A DNA stretch of 42,622 bases, taken from contig NZ_MJAH01000001.1 in the NCBI RefSeq assembly GCF_001746295.1, positions 930,565 to 973,186 on the forward strand, written 5' to 3'. Position 1 is the first letter of the stretch, and the number at the start of each line of letters is the position of its first letter. Origin of the DNA: Streptomyces sp. LUP47B (GTDB lineage Bacteria; Actinomycetota; Actinomycetes; Streptomycetales; Streptomycetaceae). This document shows, in pieces, positions 1 to 10,614 of the stretch. The position numbers were made by a program, and so were the translations under genes. The notes beneath the pieces were generated by a model. It made no database searches and was not told where the DNA came from. It saw nothing but the letters and a program-made list of their open reading frames with translations.

Positions 1-614
1 GAGGCGGCCTCCTACATGCGGCCGAACTTCTTCGCCAACACCCCCGACATCCTGCACGAGTTCCTCCAGCACGGCGGCCGCCCCGCGTTCGCGCTGCGCG
101 CGGTACTGGCCGCGACGCTCTCGCCGACCTGGGGCATCTACTCCGGCTACGAACTCGCGGAGAACACCCCGGTGCGGGAGGGCAGCGAGGAGTACCTGGA
201 CTCGGAGAAGTACCAGCTCAAGGCCCGCGACTGGGACACCCCCGACAGCCTCGCCCCCCTGATCACCCAGCTCAACACCATCAGGCGCCGGCACCCCGCC
301 CTCCAGCGCCTGCGGAACCTTCGCTTCCACCACACCGACAACAACGCGGTCATCGCCTACAGCAAGCGCACCGGTGACGACACGGTCCTGGTGGTCGTGA
401 ACCTGGATCCGCACCACACCCAGGAGGCCACGGTCTCGTTGGACATGCCGCAACTCGGCCTGGAACGGCACGAGTCCCTGTCCGTACACGACGAACTGAC
501 GGGTGAGACCTACCACTGGAGCAGCAACAACTATGTGCGTCTGGAGCCCGGTCGGGCGCCCGCACACGTGTTCCACGTCCGGAGGTCGGCGCCGCAGACC
601 GGAGGAACCACACC

Positions 615-618
<4 letters not shown>
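1..618 (+). CDS. glgE: GlgE, maltose-1-phosphate maltosyltransferase (3' end only)
   Basis: Partial gene: the open frame runs in from the window edge and only about the last 205 residues are present. GlgE is a GH13-family transferase that adds maltose from alpha-maltose 1-phosphate to the non-reducing end of alpha-1,4-glucans. The visible part holds the end of the catalytic domain ([13 protein letters not shown], then [12 protein letters not shown] and the [16 protein letters not shown] segment typical of GlgE) followed by the C-terminal beta-sandwich ([11 protein letters not shown]). Catalytic residues lie upstream, outside the window. The stop overlaps the treS GTG start as GTGA at 615-618, which suggests translational coupling. 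Identification is also supported by the treS, mak and glgB genes that follow. Confidence 0.93.
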
Positions 619-2333
<1,715 letters not shown>

Positions 2334-2359
2334 GCGTGCCGACGAAAGGACGCGTCACC

Positions 2360-3718
2360 ATGCCGAAGACCGCATCGGTCAGCCCGAGGCCCGCGCTCGC
2401 GACCGATCTCATGACCTCGCTGGGCGAGCTGCTGCGCCAATGGCTGCCGCGGCAGCGCTGGTTCGCGGGCAAGGACCGCCCCGTGAGCGAGCTCGGTCTG
2501 CTGTCGATGACCGAGCTGTTCCCGGGCTGTCTGCATCTGCTGGTCCACACGGGTCACGGCGGGCTGCCCGGGCCCGGCGGCGTCCCGGCCGGTGACTGCT
2601 ACCAGCTGCTGCTCGGTGTGCGCAAAAACCTCTCGCCGCGTCTCGGCCGTGCCCTCATCGGCCGTGCGGAGCGGGGCCCGCTGGCCGGTCTGACGATCTA
2701 CGACGCCCTGCACGACCCGCGCTCGGCGCAGCTGCTGCTGGAGCGGCTGAGGCATCCCGGCGCGGCCGGCCCCCTGCGCTTCGAGGGCGACCCGTCGGTG
2801 CATGTGCCCGCCGGGCTCCCACCGCGGCTGCTGGAGACCGAGCAGTCGAACTCCTCGCTGGTGTACGGCGACGAGTTCATCCTGAAGGTCTTCCGCCGCA
2901 TCCAGCCCGGGGTCAATCCGGACCTGGAGGTGCCGGTCGCGCTGACCGGGCAGGGCTGCCGTCGGGTGCCGGCGCCGGTGGCCTGGTTCCGGACCACGCA
3001 TCCGCAGGGCGCGACCCTCGGTGTGCTGCAGCCGTATCTGCGCGACGCGTCCGACGGCTGGGCGCTGGCCCTGCAGGCGCTGGCCTCGGGTGACGACTTC
3101 ACCGTGCAGGCCCACGAACTGGGGCGGGCCATGGCCGAGGTGCACCTCGCGCTGGCCGCCGCCTTTCCCGGCAGCGGCCACGACGGCAACGGTTCGACGG
3201 CGGCCGCGATGACCGAACGCCTGGAGTCCGCCGCGCACAGCGTGCCCGCGCTGCGGCCGTTCGTCCCCGGCCTCCAGAGCGCGTTCGGCGCGCTGGCCAC
3301 ATGCGACTCCGGACCGCCCGCACAGCGCGTCCACGGCGACCTGCACCTCGGGCAGGTGCTGCGGGCGGGCCGCGAGTGGTTCGTCATCGACTTCGAGGGT
3401 GAGCCGTCCCGCCCGCTCGCCGAGCGGTGCACCGCCCAGTCCCCGGTGCGGGACATCGCGGGCATGCTGCGCTCCTTCGACTACGCGGCCCGGCAGCGCC
3501 GGCCCTGGCGGCCGGAGTGGGCGCGCCGCTGCCGGGAGGCCTTCTGCGGGGGCTACGCCGCCCTCGCCGGGTGGGATCCGCGAAAGAAGCACGGCCTGCT
3601 GCGCGCCTACGAGACCGACCGGGCCGTCTACGAGGTCCTGTACGAGGCACGACACCGGCCGGACTGGCTGCCCGTGCCAATGGCGGCGATCGAACGACTC
3701 GCCGTGAGAGGAGACTGA
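2360..3718 (+). CDS. mak: Maltokinase (Mak/Pep2)
   Basis: 452 aa from the ATG at 2360. It phosphorylates maltose with ATP to give maltose 1-phosphate, the GlgE donor. The N-terminal cap has LRQWLPRQRWFAGKDR, typical of maltokinase. The kinase core has the catalytic loop HGDLHLGQ starting near residue 325 and the metal-binding DFEGEP near 344, as in aminoglycoside-phosphotransferase-like folds. AAAGGA lies about 10 bases before the ATG. A TTG at 2330 is in frame and overlaps the treS stop as TTGA, which would allow coupled initiation and ten more residues; I prefer the ATG because only it has a ribosome binding site. It ends 3 bases before glgB. Confidence 0.92.
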   Translation: MPKTASVSPRPALATDLMTSLGELLRQWLPRQRWFAGKDRPVSELGLLSMTELFPGCLHLLVHTGHGGLPGPGGVPAGDCYQLLLGVRKNLSPRLGRALIGRAERGPLAGLTIYDALHDPRSAQLLLERLRHPGAAGPLRFEGDPSVHVPAGLPPRLLETEQSNSSLVYGDEFILKVFRRIQPGVNPDLEVPVALTGQGCRRVPAPVAWFRTTHPQGATLGVLQPYLRDASDGWALALQALASGDDFTVQAHELGRAMAEVHLALAAAFPGSGHDGNGSTAAAMTERLESAAHSVPALRPFVPGLQSAFGALATCDSGPPAQRVHGDLHLGQVLRAGREWFVIDFEGEPSRPLAERCTAQSPVRDIAGMLRSFDYAARQRRPWRPEWARRCREAFCGGYAALAGWDPRKKHGLLRAYETDRAVYEVLYEARHRPDWLPVPMAAIERLAVRGD

Positions 3719-3721
3719 GCC

Positions 3722-5929
3722 GTGGCCCTGCGCGACACCTCACTGCCCGAGCCGTCCGGAGTGGCGCGCTGCGCTCCGGCCCCGCCACTCGACCCCGGGG
3801 ACCGGGGCCGGCTGCTGGCGGGCGCCCACCACGATCCGCACGCGCTGCTCGGCGCCCACCCGGTCGCGGGCGGGATCGTCTTCCGTGCGCTGCGTCCGTT
3901 CGCCCGCGCGGTGAGCGTGGTGATCGACGGCGAGCGCAGACGGCTGGCCTCGGAGGGCGACGGCCTCTTCTCCGGTCTGGTGCCTCTCGACTCGATCCCC
4001 GATTACAACCTGGTGGTGGCGTACGCGGACGGGGAGCAGGAGGTGCACGACCCGTACCGCTTCCTGCCCGCGCTCGGCGAGACCGACCTCCACCTCATCC
4101 GCGAGGGCCGCCACGAGCAGCTGTGGAAGGCGCTCGGCGCCGAGCCGATGAACCATGAAGGGGTGACCGGCACCCGCTTCACGGTGTGGGCGCCCAACGC
4201 CCAAGGGGTCAGGGTGGCCGGGGAGTTCACCTTCTGGGACGGGCAGGCGTTCCCGATGCGCTCGCTCGGCTCGTCCGGGGTGTGGGAGCTGTTCCTGCCG
4301 GGGATCGGAGAGGGCGCCCGGTACAAGTTCGAGATCACCTCCCGCCACGGCGGCCGGTTCCTCAAGGCCGACCCGATGGCCCGCCGCGCGGAGGTGCCGC
4401 CCGACACGGCGTCCATCGTGACCTCCTCGCGCTACGAGTGGGGCGACCACGACTGGATGGCCCACCGCGGGGACACGCCCGTGCACGTGGCGCCGTTCTC
4501 GGTCTACGAGGTTCATCTCCCGTCCTGGCGACCAGGACTGACATACCGTCAACTGGCCGACGAGCTGCCGTCGTACGTCAGGGACCTGGGCTTCACCCAT
4601 GTCGAGCTGATGCCGGTCGCGCAGCACCCCTTCAGCGGCTCCTGGGGCTACCAGGTCACCGGGTTCTACGCGCCGATGGCACGGCTCGGCACCCCGGACG
4701 ACTTCAAGTACCTGGTCGACGCCCTGCACCGGGCCGGCGTCGGCGTGATCATGGACTGGGTTCCGGCGCACTTCCCCAAGGACGACTGGGCGTTGGCCCG
4801 GTTCGACGGGGACCCCCTGTACGAGCCCGGAGACGACCGCCGGGCCGAGCATCCCGACTGGGGGACCTACGAGTTCGACTTCGGGCGCGTGGAGGTGCGC
4901 AACTTCCTGGTCGCCAACGCCGTGTACTGGTGCGAGGAGTTCCACATCGACGGCCTGCGGGTGGACGCCGTCGCCTCGATGCTCTACCTCGACTACTCGC
5001 GCGACTCCGGCCAGTGGAGCCCCAACGTGTTCGGAGGGCGGGAGGATCTCGACGCGGTCGCGTTCCTCCAGGAGATGAACGCGACCGTGTACCGCCGGGC
5101 GCCGGGTGTCATCACGATCGCCGAGGAGTCCACGGCCTGGGACGGCGTGACCCGCCCCACGGACAGCGGGGGTCTGGGATTCGGCCTGAAGTGGAACATG
5201 GGCTGGATGCACGACTCCCTCGGCTACATCAGCCATGAGCCGGTGCACCGCAAGTACCACCACAACGAGATGACCTTCTCGATGGTGTACGCGTACAGCG
5301 AGAACTACGTCCTGCCCATCTCCCACGACGAGGTCGTCCACGGCAAGCAGGCACTGGTGTCCAAGATGCCGGGCGACTGGTGGCAGCAGCGCGCCAACCA
5401 CCGTGCGTATCTCGGCTTCATGTGGGCCCACCCCGGAAAGCAGCTCCTGTTCATGGGCCAGGAGTTCGTCCAGGGCGCCGAGTGGTCCGAGCCCCACGGC
5501 CCGGACTGGTGGCTGCTCGACCCGGCGTACGGGGCCGAGGCCGATCACCGCGGCGTCCGTGACCTCGTGCGCGATCTGAACACCGTCTATCGGGCGACCC
5601 CCGCGCTCTGGCAGCGTGACACCGACCCCGGCGGTTTCCGGTGGGTGGTGGGGGACGCGGCCGAGGACAACGTCTTCGCCTTCCTGAGGTTCGATGCGGC
5701 GGGCAGCCCGCTGCTCGCGGTCTCCAACCTCTCCCCCGTCGTGCGCGAGGACTACCGCCTCACCGTTCCCGACGGTCTCCACCTGTGGCAGGAGTCCCTC
5801 AACACCGATGCCGCACGGTACGGCGGCGGCGACATCGTCCGGCGTGACCCGGTCAAGGCGGAGGACGGTGCGCTGCGGCTCACCCTGCCGCCGCTCGCGA
5901 CGGTGTGGCTGGTCCCCGTGCCCGGCTGA
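3722..5929 (+). CDS. glgB: GlgB, 1,4-alpha-glucan branching enzyme
   Basis: 735 aa, full length for the actinobacterial enzyme. It cuts alpha-1,4 chains and rejoins them in alpha-1,6 linkage, branching the glucan made by GlgE. In order: an N-terminal beta-sandwich domain ([12 protein letters not shown]), a CBM48 domain ([20 protein letters not shown]), the GH13 barrel and a C-terminal beta domain. Visible active-site residues are the nucleophile Asp415 in DGLRVDAV, Glu468 in IAEES and Asp536 in [12 protein letters not shown] start with AGAGGAGA upstream, 3 bases after the mak stop. This is the last gene of the operon; a 108-bp gap follows. Confidence 0.96.
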   Translation: MALRDTSLPEPSGVARCAPAPPLDPGDRGRLLAGAHHDPHALLGAHPVAGGIVFRALRPFARAVSVVIDGERRRLASEGDGLFSGLVPLDSIPDYNLVVAYADGEQEVHDPYRFLPALGETDLHLIREGRHEQLWKALGAEPMNHEGVTGTRFTVWAPNAQGVRVAGEFTFWDGQAFPMRSLGSSGVWELFLPGIGEGARYKFEITSRHGGRFLKADPMARRAEVPPDTASIVTSSRYEWGDHDWMAHRGDTPVHVAPFSVYEVHLPSWRPGLTYRQLADELPSYVRDLGFTHVELMPVAQHPFSGSWGYQVTGFYAPMARLGTPDDFKYLVDALHRAGVGVIMDWVPAHFPKDDWALARFDGDPLYEPGDDRRAEHPDWGTYEFDFGRVEVRNFLVANAVYWCEEFHIDGLRVDAVASMLYLDYSRDSGQWSPNVFGGREDLDAVAFLQEMNATVYRRAPGVITIAEESTAWDGVTRPTDSGGLGFGLKWNMGWMHDSLGYISHEPVHRKYHHNEMTFSMVYAYSENYVLPISHDEVVHGKQALVSKMPGDWWQQRANHRAYLGFMWAHPGKQLLFMGQEFVQGAEWSEPHGPDWWLLDPAYGAEADHRGVRDLVRDLNTVYRATPALWQRDTDPGGFRWVVGDAAEDNVFAFLRFDAAGSPLLAVSNLSPVVREDYRLTVPDGLHLWQESLNTDAARYGGGDIVRRDPVKAEDGALRLTLPPLATVWLVPVPG

Positions 5930-6037
5930 GTCCGCGGGTGACGCGGAGGTGTCCGACCGGTCCCGAAGGGGCAGTCGGGGTCGTACGAGAACGAGCATCC
6001 TCGTCGTCGCCGAGGGCCACAGAAGGGGCTTCATCAC

Positions 6038-7126
6038 GTGCGCACCGTCGGAGTGGAGGAAGAACTCCTCCTCGTCGACCCCGAGACCGGCGAGCCGCAG
6101 GCGCTGTCCGCGGCCGTACTCGCGCGGGCCGCGAAGGACGGGCCGGACCAGGACGTCTTCGAGAAGGAACTGCACAACCAGATGCTGGAGTTCGCCACGC
6201 ACCCGCAGTCGGGGATGGATGAGCTCCGCACCGAGATCGTGCGCTGCCGCAAGGAGGCCGCCCGACTCGCCGGCGACAGCGGGTGTGCCGTGGCCTCCCT
6301 GGCCACCTCGCCGCTGCCCGTCAGCCCGTCGGTCGGCATCGGCCGCCGCTACCAGTGGATGGCGGATCAGTACGGCATCGCCACCCGCGAGCAGCTCGTC
6401 ATGGGCTGTCACGTCCATGTGTCGGTGGAGTCCGACGAGGAGGCCGTCGCCGTCGTCGACCGGATGCAGCCCTGGCTGACCGTGCTGGCCGCGATAAGCG
6501 CCAACTCGCCTTTCTGGCAGGGCAAGGACACCGGCTACAGCAGTTACCGCAGCCGGGTGTGGCAGCGCTGGCCCTCGGCCGGTCCGACGGAGCCCTTCCG
6601 CTCGGCGGAGCGCTATCACCGGCGGGTCGCGGACATGGTGGCGACCGGCGTCATCCTGGACGAGGGAATGATCTACTTCGACGCCCGGCTGTCCCGGAAC
6701 TACCCGACGGTGGAGATCCGGGTCTCGGACGTCTGTCTGCACGCGGACACGGCCGTCCTCGTGGCGACCCTCGCCCGTGGGCTGGTGGAGACGGCCGCGC
6801 GCGAGTGGCGGGCGGGCCGGGAACCGGTGACGCACAGCGTGAGCCTGCTGCGGCTGGCCGCCTGGCGGGCCGCGCGTTCCGGGCTGTCCGAGGAGCTGCT
6901 GCACCCGGCGACCATGCACCGGATGCCCGCGGAAACGGTGCTGCGGGCCCTGCTGGAGCACGTCGAGGACGCGCTCGCCGACAGCGGCGACCTGGACCGG
7001 GCCCGCGAGGCCTGTGCCGAACTGCTGCGGCGCGGCAACGGTGCCCGGGTGCAGCGTGAGCTGCTGGAGCGCACCGGGAGCCTGCGGGACGTGGTCACCG
7101 AGTGCGTGCGGCTGACCCAGTCGTAG
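6038..7126 (+). CDS. YbdK-type carboxylate-amine ligase (glutamate-cysteine ligase family 2)
   Basis: 362 aa, normal length for the family. It opens with RTVGVEEELLLVDPETGEPQ; the EEE segment (residues 7-9) is the hallmark of the GCS2/YbdK fold, which binds metal and ATP. Also seen are MGCHVHVSVESDEEAV and FDARLSRNYPTVEIRVSDVC. Family members are weak gamma-glutamylcysteine ligases, and the true substrate in Streptomyces is not settled; actinomycetes use mycothiol, and an ergothioneine role (EgtA) is possible but no egt genes are nearby. GTG start with AAGGGG upstream. It is convergent with the next gene, with 3 bases between the stops. Confidence 0.85.
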   Translation: MRTVGVEEELLLVDPETGEPQALSAAVLARAAKDGPDQDVFEKELHNQMLEFATHPQSGMDELRTEIVRCRKEAARLAGDSGCAVASLATSPLPVSPSVGIGRRYQWMADQYGIATREQLVMGCHVHVSVESDEEAVAVVDRMQPWLTVLAAISANSPFWQGKDTGYSSYRSRVWQRWPSAGPTEPFRSAERYHRRVADMVATGVILDEGMIYFDARLSRNYPTVEIRVSDVCLHADTAVLVATLARGLVETAAREWRAGREPVTHSVSLLRLAAWRAARSGLSEELLHPATMHRMPAETVLRALLEHVEDALADSGDLDRAREACAELLRRGNGARVQRELLERTGSLRDVVTECVRLTQS

Positions 7127-7129
7127 CCG

Positions 7130-7363
7130 TCACAGGGCCAGGACGATCGCGTACACCAGGAAGAAGGCGGCGACGAGCACGACCAGGAGCAGGATCAGGG
7201 CCATCGGTCCCTTGGCCCAGCCCCTGGTCGGGTTGTGCGTCTCCCGGGGGCCTGCCTCGGGCAGGCTGCTCTCGGCGGGCGGCGTCTCGCCCGGGGGTAC
7301 GCCGCCGCCCGGTTCCAGTCCGGTGGTGCGTTCGGGTTCGGGATCAGGGTTCGTGTAACTCAT
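7130..7363 (-). CDS. DUF6480 family small membrane protein
   Basis: 77 aa from the ATG at 7363. The N-terminal half is hydrophilic and rich in Pro, Glu and Gly (MSYTNPDPEPERTTGLEPGG), a signature I associate with the streptomycete DUF6480 family. A single membrane helix of about 25 residues (ALILLLVVLVAAFFLVYAIV) fills the C-terminus, so the N-terminal part probably faces the cytosol. The longer frame to 7459 starts in sequence that does not look coding. Function unknown. It is divergent from the AMP-binding gene at 7517, leaving about 150 bp for both promoters. Confidence 0.72.
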   Translation of the reverse strand: MSYTNPDPEPERTTGLEPGGGVPPGETPPAESSLPEAGPRETHNPTRGWAKGPMALILLLVVLVAAFFLVYAIVLAL

Positions 7364-7516
7364 GCGGTCCGAGTGCCCCGATCTCGACCAGATCACGGGT
7401 GACCGCTTACTTCCGTATTCCAGGTACCGCCCGCTCACACCTGGGCTAGATTCGAGCACCGCCGATGACCGAGCTCGTCGGCTCAGTCACAGCCCGTACA
7501 CGTCAGGAGCCAGCGC

Positions 7517-9412
7517 ATGCGTGACTTCGCCCTCGCTCCCCGGACCATCTCGCGCTCCAGCGGTGGTCTGGCCGACAGCGTTTTCGAGAGGGCGGAACTC
7601 GACCCCACCCTGCCGGTGCTCGCCCGCCGTCCCGAGGGTTCCCCGGGAAACTGGCAGGAGGTCACGGCCGTGGAGCTGCGGGACGAGGTCGTGGACCTCG
7701 CGAAGGGGCTGATCGCGTCCGGGATCTCACCCGGTCACCGGGTGGCGATCATGGCACGCACCCGCTACGAGTGGACGGTTCTCAGCTACGCGCTGTGGAC
7801 GGTCGGCGCCGAGGTCGTACCGATCTATCCGACGTCGTCGCGCGAACAGGTCGAGTGGATCCTGCGGGACACCGGCTGTGTGGCCGTGATGGTGGAGGAC
7901 GAGCAGGCGGTGATGACGGTCGGCTCGGTGTGCGCCTCGCTGCCCCGGCTGCGCCATGTCTGGCAGCTGGACGCGGCCGCGCTGGAGGAGCTGACGGAAC
8001 GGGGCAGGATGATCCCGCTCGCCACGGTCGAGTCGCTGCGCCGCATCGTGCTGCCGGACTCCACGGCGGTCATCACCTACACCTCCGGCACCGCGGGCCG
8101 TCCACTGGGCTGCGCACTCAGCCACCGCGGCCTCGCGAGCCCCGTCGACACGCTGCTCGAAGGCTGGCGCCAGATCACGGCACCGGCGGGACAGCAGCCG
8201 TCCGTCCTCGCCTTCCTGCCCTTCTCCCATGTGTACGGCCTCATGATCCAGGGCGTGTGCATCCGCGGCGGTCTGCTCATGGCCCACGAGCCCGACCTGA
8301 GCGAGGAGGCGCTGGCGGCCTCCCTGAACTCCTTCCGCCCCACCTACTTCTACGCCGTCCCCTCGGTCTTCGAGAAGATCTACAAGAACTTCCTGCGCGT
8401 CGCCCAGCAGGCGGGCCGCGGCGCCCTGTTCGAGCGGGCCGCCGACACCGCGCGGGACTTCGCCCTGGCCTGCGAGCGGCAGCGGCTGGGCGAGGGCCCC
8501 GGTCCCGGATTCGACCTGCGGCTCCAGCACGCCCTGTACGAGCGGACGGTGTACCGAAGACTGCGGGCGGCGCTGGGCGGCCGGGCCCGGCGTGCCACCT
8601 CGGGCGGTTCCACCCTCAACCGTGAGCTCTCCCTGTTCTACGAAGGCATCGGTGTCTACGTCCACGACGGATACGGGCTCACGGAGACCTGCGGCGGAAT
8701 CACCATGCAGCCGCTGGGCCGGGAGAAGTCCGGGACCGTGGGCCGGCCGCTGCCGGGCGTGGACCTGCGGGTGGCGGACGACGGGGAGATCCTGGTGCGC
8801 GGGCCGTCGGTCTTCCAGGGGTACGTCAACGACGAGTCCGCGACCCGGGCCGCGCTGTACGGCGGCTGGCTGGCCACCGGGGACCTCGGACGGCTGGACG
8901 CCGACGGCTATCTGACGATCACCGGCCGCAAGAAGGACATCATCGTCACCACCAGCGGCAAGAGCGTGGCCCCGGCCGCCCTGGAGCACCGGCTGAGGAT
9001 GCACCCGCTCATCCACCAGGCCGTGGTGGTGGGTGACAACCGGCCCTGCGTCGGCGCCCTGCTCACCCTGGACCCGGTGTTCCTGGCCCACTGGCGAGGG
9101 GTGCTGGTGGCCCAGCAGGACCCCTCGGCACGGGAGGAGAACGCGCTGCGGGAGGAGATCGCACGGGCCGTGGCCGCCGCCAACAGCACGGTCTCGCGGG
9201 CGGAGTCGATCCGGGTGTTCCGGGTGCTGTCGGAGCCGTTCGATCTGGCCAACGGCCTGCTGACGCCGTCGATGAAGCTGCGCCGGGACGAGATCGTGCG
9301 CCGGTACGCGCTGGAGATCGACGCGATGTACCAGGCCCGCTCGCCGGGCGCCCGGCGCACACCGGCCGAGGAGTTGCTGAGCTGGGACGACTCGGACGAC
9401 GTGTTCCGGTGA
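7517..9412 (+). CDS. AMP-dependent synthetase/ligase, long-chain acyl-CoA synthetase-like
   Basis: 631 aa, usual for FadD-type long-chain acyl-CoA synthetases, which adenylate a fatty acid and pass it to CoA. The N-terminal domain has the P-loop-like motif YTSGTAGRPLGCALSH at about 188-203, then GYGLTETCGG. The C-terminal domain has GWLATGDLGRLD, GRKKDIIVTTSGKSVAPAALE with Lys482 at the usual catalytic position. The P-loop lysine normally in TGxPKG is leucine here (Leu197), which may change activity. ATG start with AGGAG 8 bases upstream. A TAGATT hexamer at 7447-7452 may be its -10. Acyl chain preference cannot be read from sequence. Confidence 0.88.
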   Translation: MRDFALAPRTISRSSGGLADSVFERAELDPTLPVLARRPEGSPGNWQEVTAVELRDEVVDLAKGLIASGISPGHRVAIMARTRYEWTVLSYALWTVGAEVVPIYPTSSREQVEWILRDTGCVAVMVEDEQAVMTVGSVCASLPRLRHVWQLDAAALEELTERGRMIPLATVESLRRIVLPDSTAVITYTSGTAGRPLGCALSHRGLASPVDTLLEGWRQITAPAGQQPSVLAFLPFSHVYGLMIQGVCIRGGLLMAHEPDLSEEALAASLNSFRPTYFYAVPSVFEKIYKNFLRVAQQAGRGALFERAADTARDFALACERQRLGEGPGPGFDLRLQHALYERTVYRRLRAALGGRARRATSGGSTLNRELSLFYEGIGVYVHDGYGLTETCGGITMQPLGREKSGTVGRPLPGVDLRVADDGEILVRGPSVFQGYVNDESATRAALYGGWLATGDLGRLDADGYLTITGRKKDIIVTTSGKSVAPAALEHRLRMHPLIHQAVVVGDNRPCVGALLTLDPVFLAHWRGVLVAQQDPSAREENALREEIARAVAAANSTVSRAESIRVFRVLSEPFDLANGLLTPSMKLRRDEIVRRYALEIDAMYQARSPGARRTPAEELLSWDDSDDVFR

Positions 9413-9427
9413 TGCGCCTGAGCCGAC

Positions 9428-9964
9428 ATGCTCGAGGACGATTGGGGCGCGTCCCCTCGGGAACACAGCACAATGGCGATGCCAGTGAAAGGACAAAGCC
9501 TTGCCGACTCCACGGGGGTGAACTCCGGCATGGCAACCGAGCCGCGTTGGGACGAGACACTGACTTCCGAGGCGATTCCGAGCCGTACCACCCGTTTCGC
9601 GGGAGAACCGCAGTGCGTGACGGGCGCGCGGCTTGCCGCTGAGGAATTCCTCGGCGACCTGGCCGAGAGGGTGCCGCCCGCGAGCGCCGAGCACTGGGAC
9701 GACATCCTGTTGATCGTCACCGAACTGGCCGCCAACGCGGTCCAGTACGCTCCCGGCCCCTTCGCCCTCCGTCTGCGCCGCACCTTCGACGGCGTGCACG
9801 TGACCCTGCGCGACACCAATCCCACACCGCCCGCGCCGCGCGCTTTCGATCCGCGCAGCGGCGGCGGGGGCGTCGGCTGGCACCTCGTGCACGCGCTGTG
9901 CGACCAGGTCAGCGTGGTCACGGACGACCGCGGCAAGGATGTGCACGCCTTTCTGCCGTGGTGA
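9428..9964 (+). CDS. RsbW-like ATP-binding protein (HATPase_c_2, anti-sigma/regulatory kinase type)
   Basis: Up to 178 aa. The GHKL ATPase fold is visible: N-box ILLIVTELAANAVQYAP, G1-like VTLRDTNPTPP and G2-like GGGGVGWHLVHAL. There is no dimerisation/phosphoacceptor histidine domain, so this is the small stand-alone type related to RsbW/SpoIIAB, which in Streptomyces is very numerous; targets are usually anti-sigma antagonists or sigma factors. The start is uncertain: ATGs at 9428, 9473, 9479 and 9530 are in frame, and only the last has a purine-rich stretch at good spacing, though all keep the domain. It lies 15 bp after the AMP-binding gene and is probably co-transcribed. No antagonist gene is adjacent. 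Confidence 0.82.
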   Translation: MLEDDWGASPREHSTMAMPVKGQSLADSTGVNSGMATEPRWDETLTSEAIPSRTTRFAGEPQCVTGARLAAEEFLGDLAERVPPASAEHWDDILLIVTELAANAVQYAPGPFALRLRRTFDGVHVTLRDTNPTPPAPRAFDPRSGGGGVGWHLVHALCDQVSVVTDDRGKDVHAFLPW

Positions 9965-9980
9965 CCTCCCCGGGCCGCGG

Positions 9981-10340
9981 TCAGGCCGTGGCCGCGAGCC
10001 GAAGGTAGTAAGTGCCGACCGCCGCAAGGTATTCGCGGTCCCTGGTCTCGCTGTCCGTCCCGAACCGCGGGGCCGCCTTCACCTCCGACCCGGTGCAGGC
10101 CAGCGTGATGCGGCGGTCCCGGGTGTCGACGGCGGTGACGACGCCCACCGGTACCAGGACGCTCCTGCCGAAGACCCAGACGCCGGTGTCGACGACGAGG
10201 TGTGCCATGCCGTGGGGGGCGGCCTGCCGGTCCACGTGTCCGATCGTGCCGTCGCTCGCGACGACGGTGAAGCCCGTCAGGTCCTGTCCCTCGTCGTACC
10301 CGCTGTCCGGCGCGTACGACCAGATTCTGTCGGTGGTCAC
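9981..10340 (-). CDS. PRC-barrel domain protein
   Basis: 119 aa from the GTG at 10340, which has a strong GGAGGGGAGGAG upstream. The N-terminal half reads DLTGFTVVASDGTIGHVDR, followed by HLVVDTGVWVFGRSVLVPVGVV, the two-strand pattern of a PRC-barrel domain as in photosynthetic reaction centre H chains and RimM; in actinobacteria such proteins are mostly stress-associated and uncharacterised. The C-terminal 40 residues are charged. The longer frame to 10427 lacks an initiation site. It is convergent with the ATPase gene at 9428, with 16 bases between stops. Confidence 0.75.
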   Translation of the reverse strand: MTTDRIWSYAPDSGYDEGQDLTGFTVVASDGTIGHVDRQAAPHGMAHLVVDTGVWVFGRSVLVPVGVVTAVDTRDRRITLACTGSEVKAAPRFGTDSETRDREYLAAVGTYYLRLAATA

Positions 10341-10614
10341 GTTGCTCCTCCCCTCCGTGGTCCTGCACGGCCCGGCTCTCCGCTGCGAGCGGGCCCACAG
10401 CACCCCATACCCCTCTGCCGCACACACATTCGGCGACCGGCACCGTCACAAGCGGTTTCCCCGCGTCCGGTCCGCGCACCTCCTTCACTTTTCTCCCGGT
10501 GCACTTTCAGGCCAGGACGGGCATGGTGGTCCTCGACGCATTCGTCGCGCCCGCACGGGCACACGAAGGGCGTTCGAGGCAAACCGCCTGGAGCCGCAGA
10601 AAGGGATGAACACC

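Noticed and set aside
3740..6961. A 1073-codon minus-strand open frame across glgB and the YbdK-type gene
   Set aside because: It is antisense to two genes with clear catalytic motifs; long antisense frames are expected in very GC-rich DNA.
7727..10027. A 766-codon minus-strand frame
   Set aside because: It is the shadow of the AMP-binding and RsbW-like genes, with no recognisable domain.
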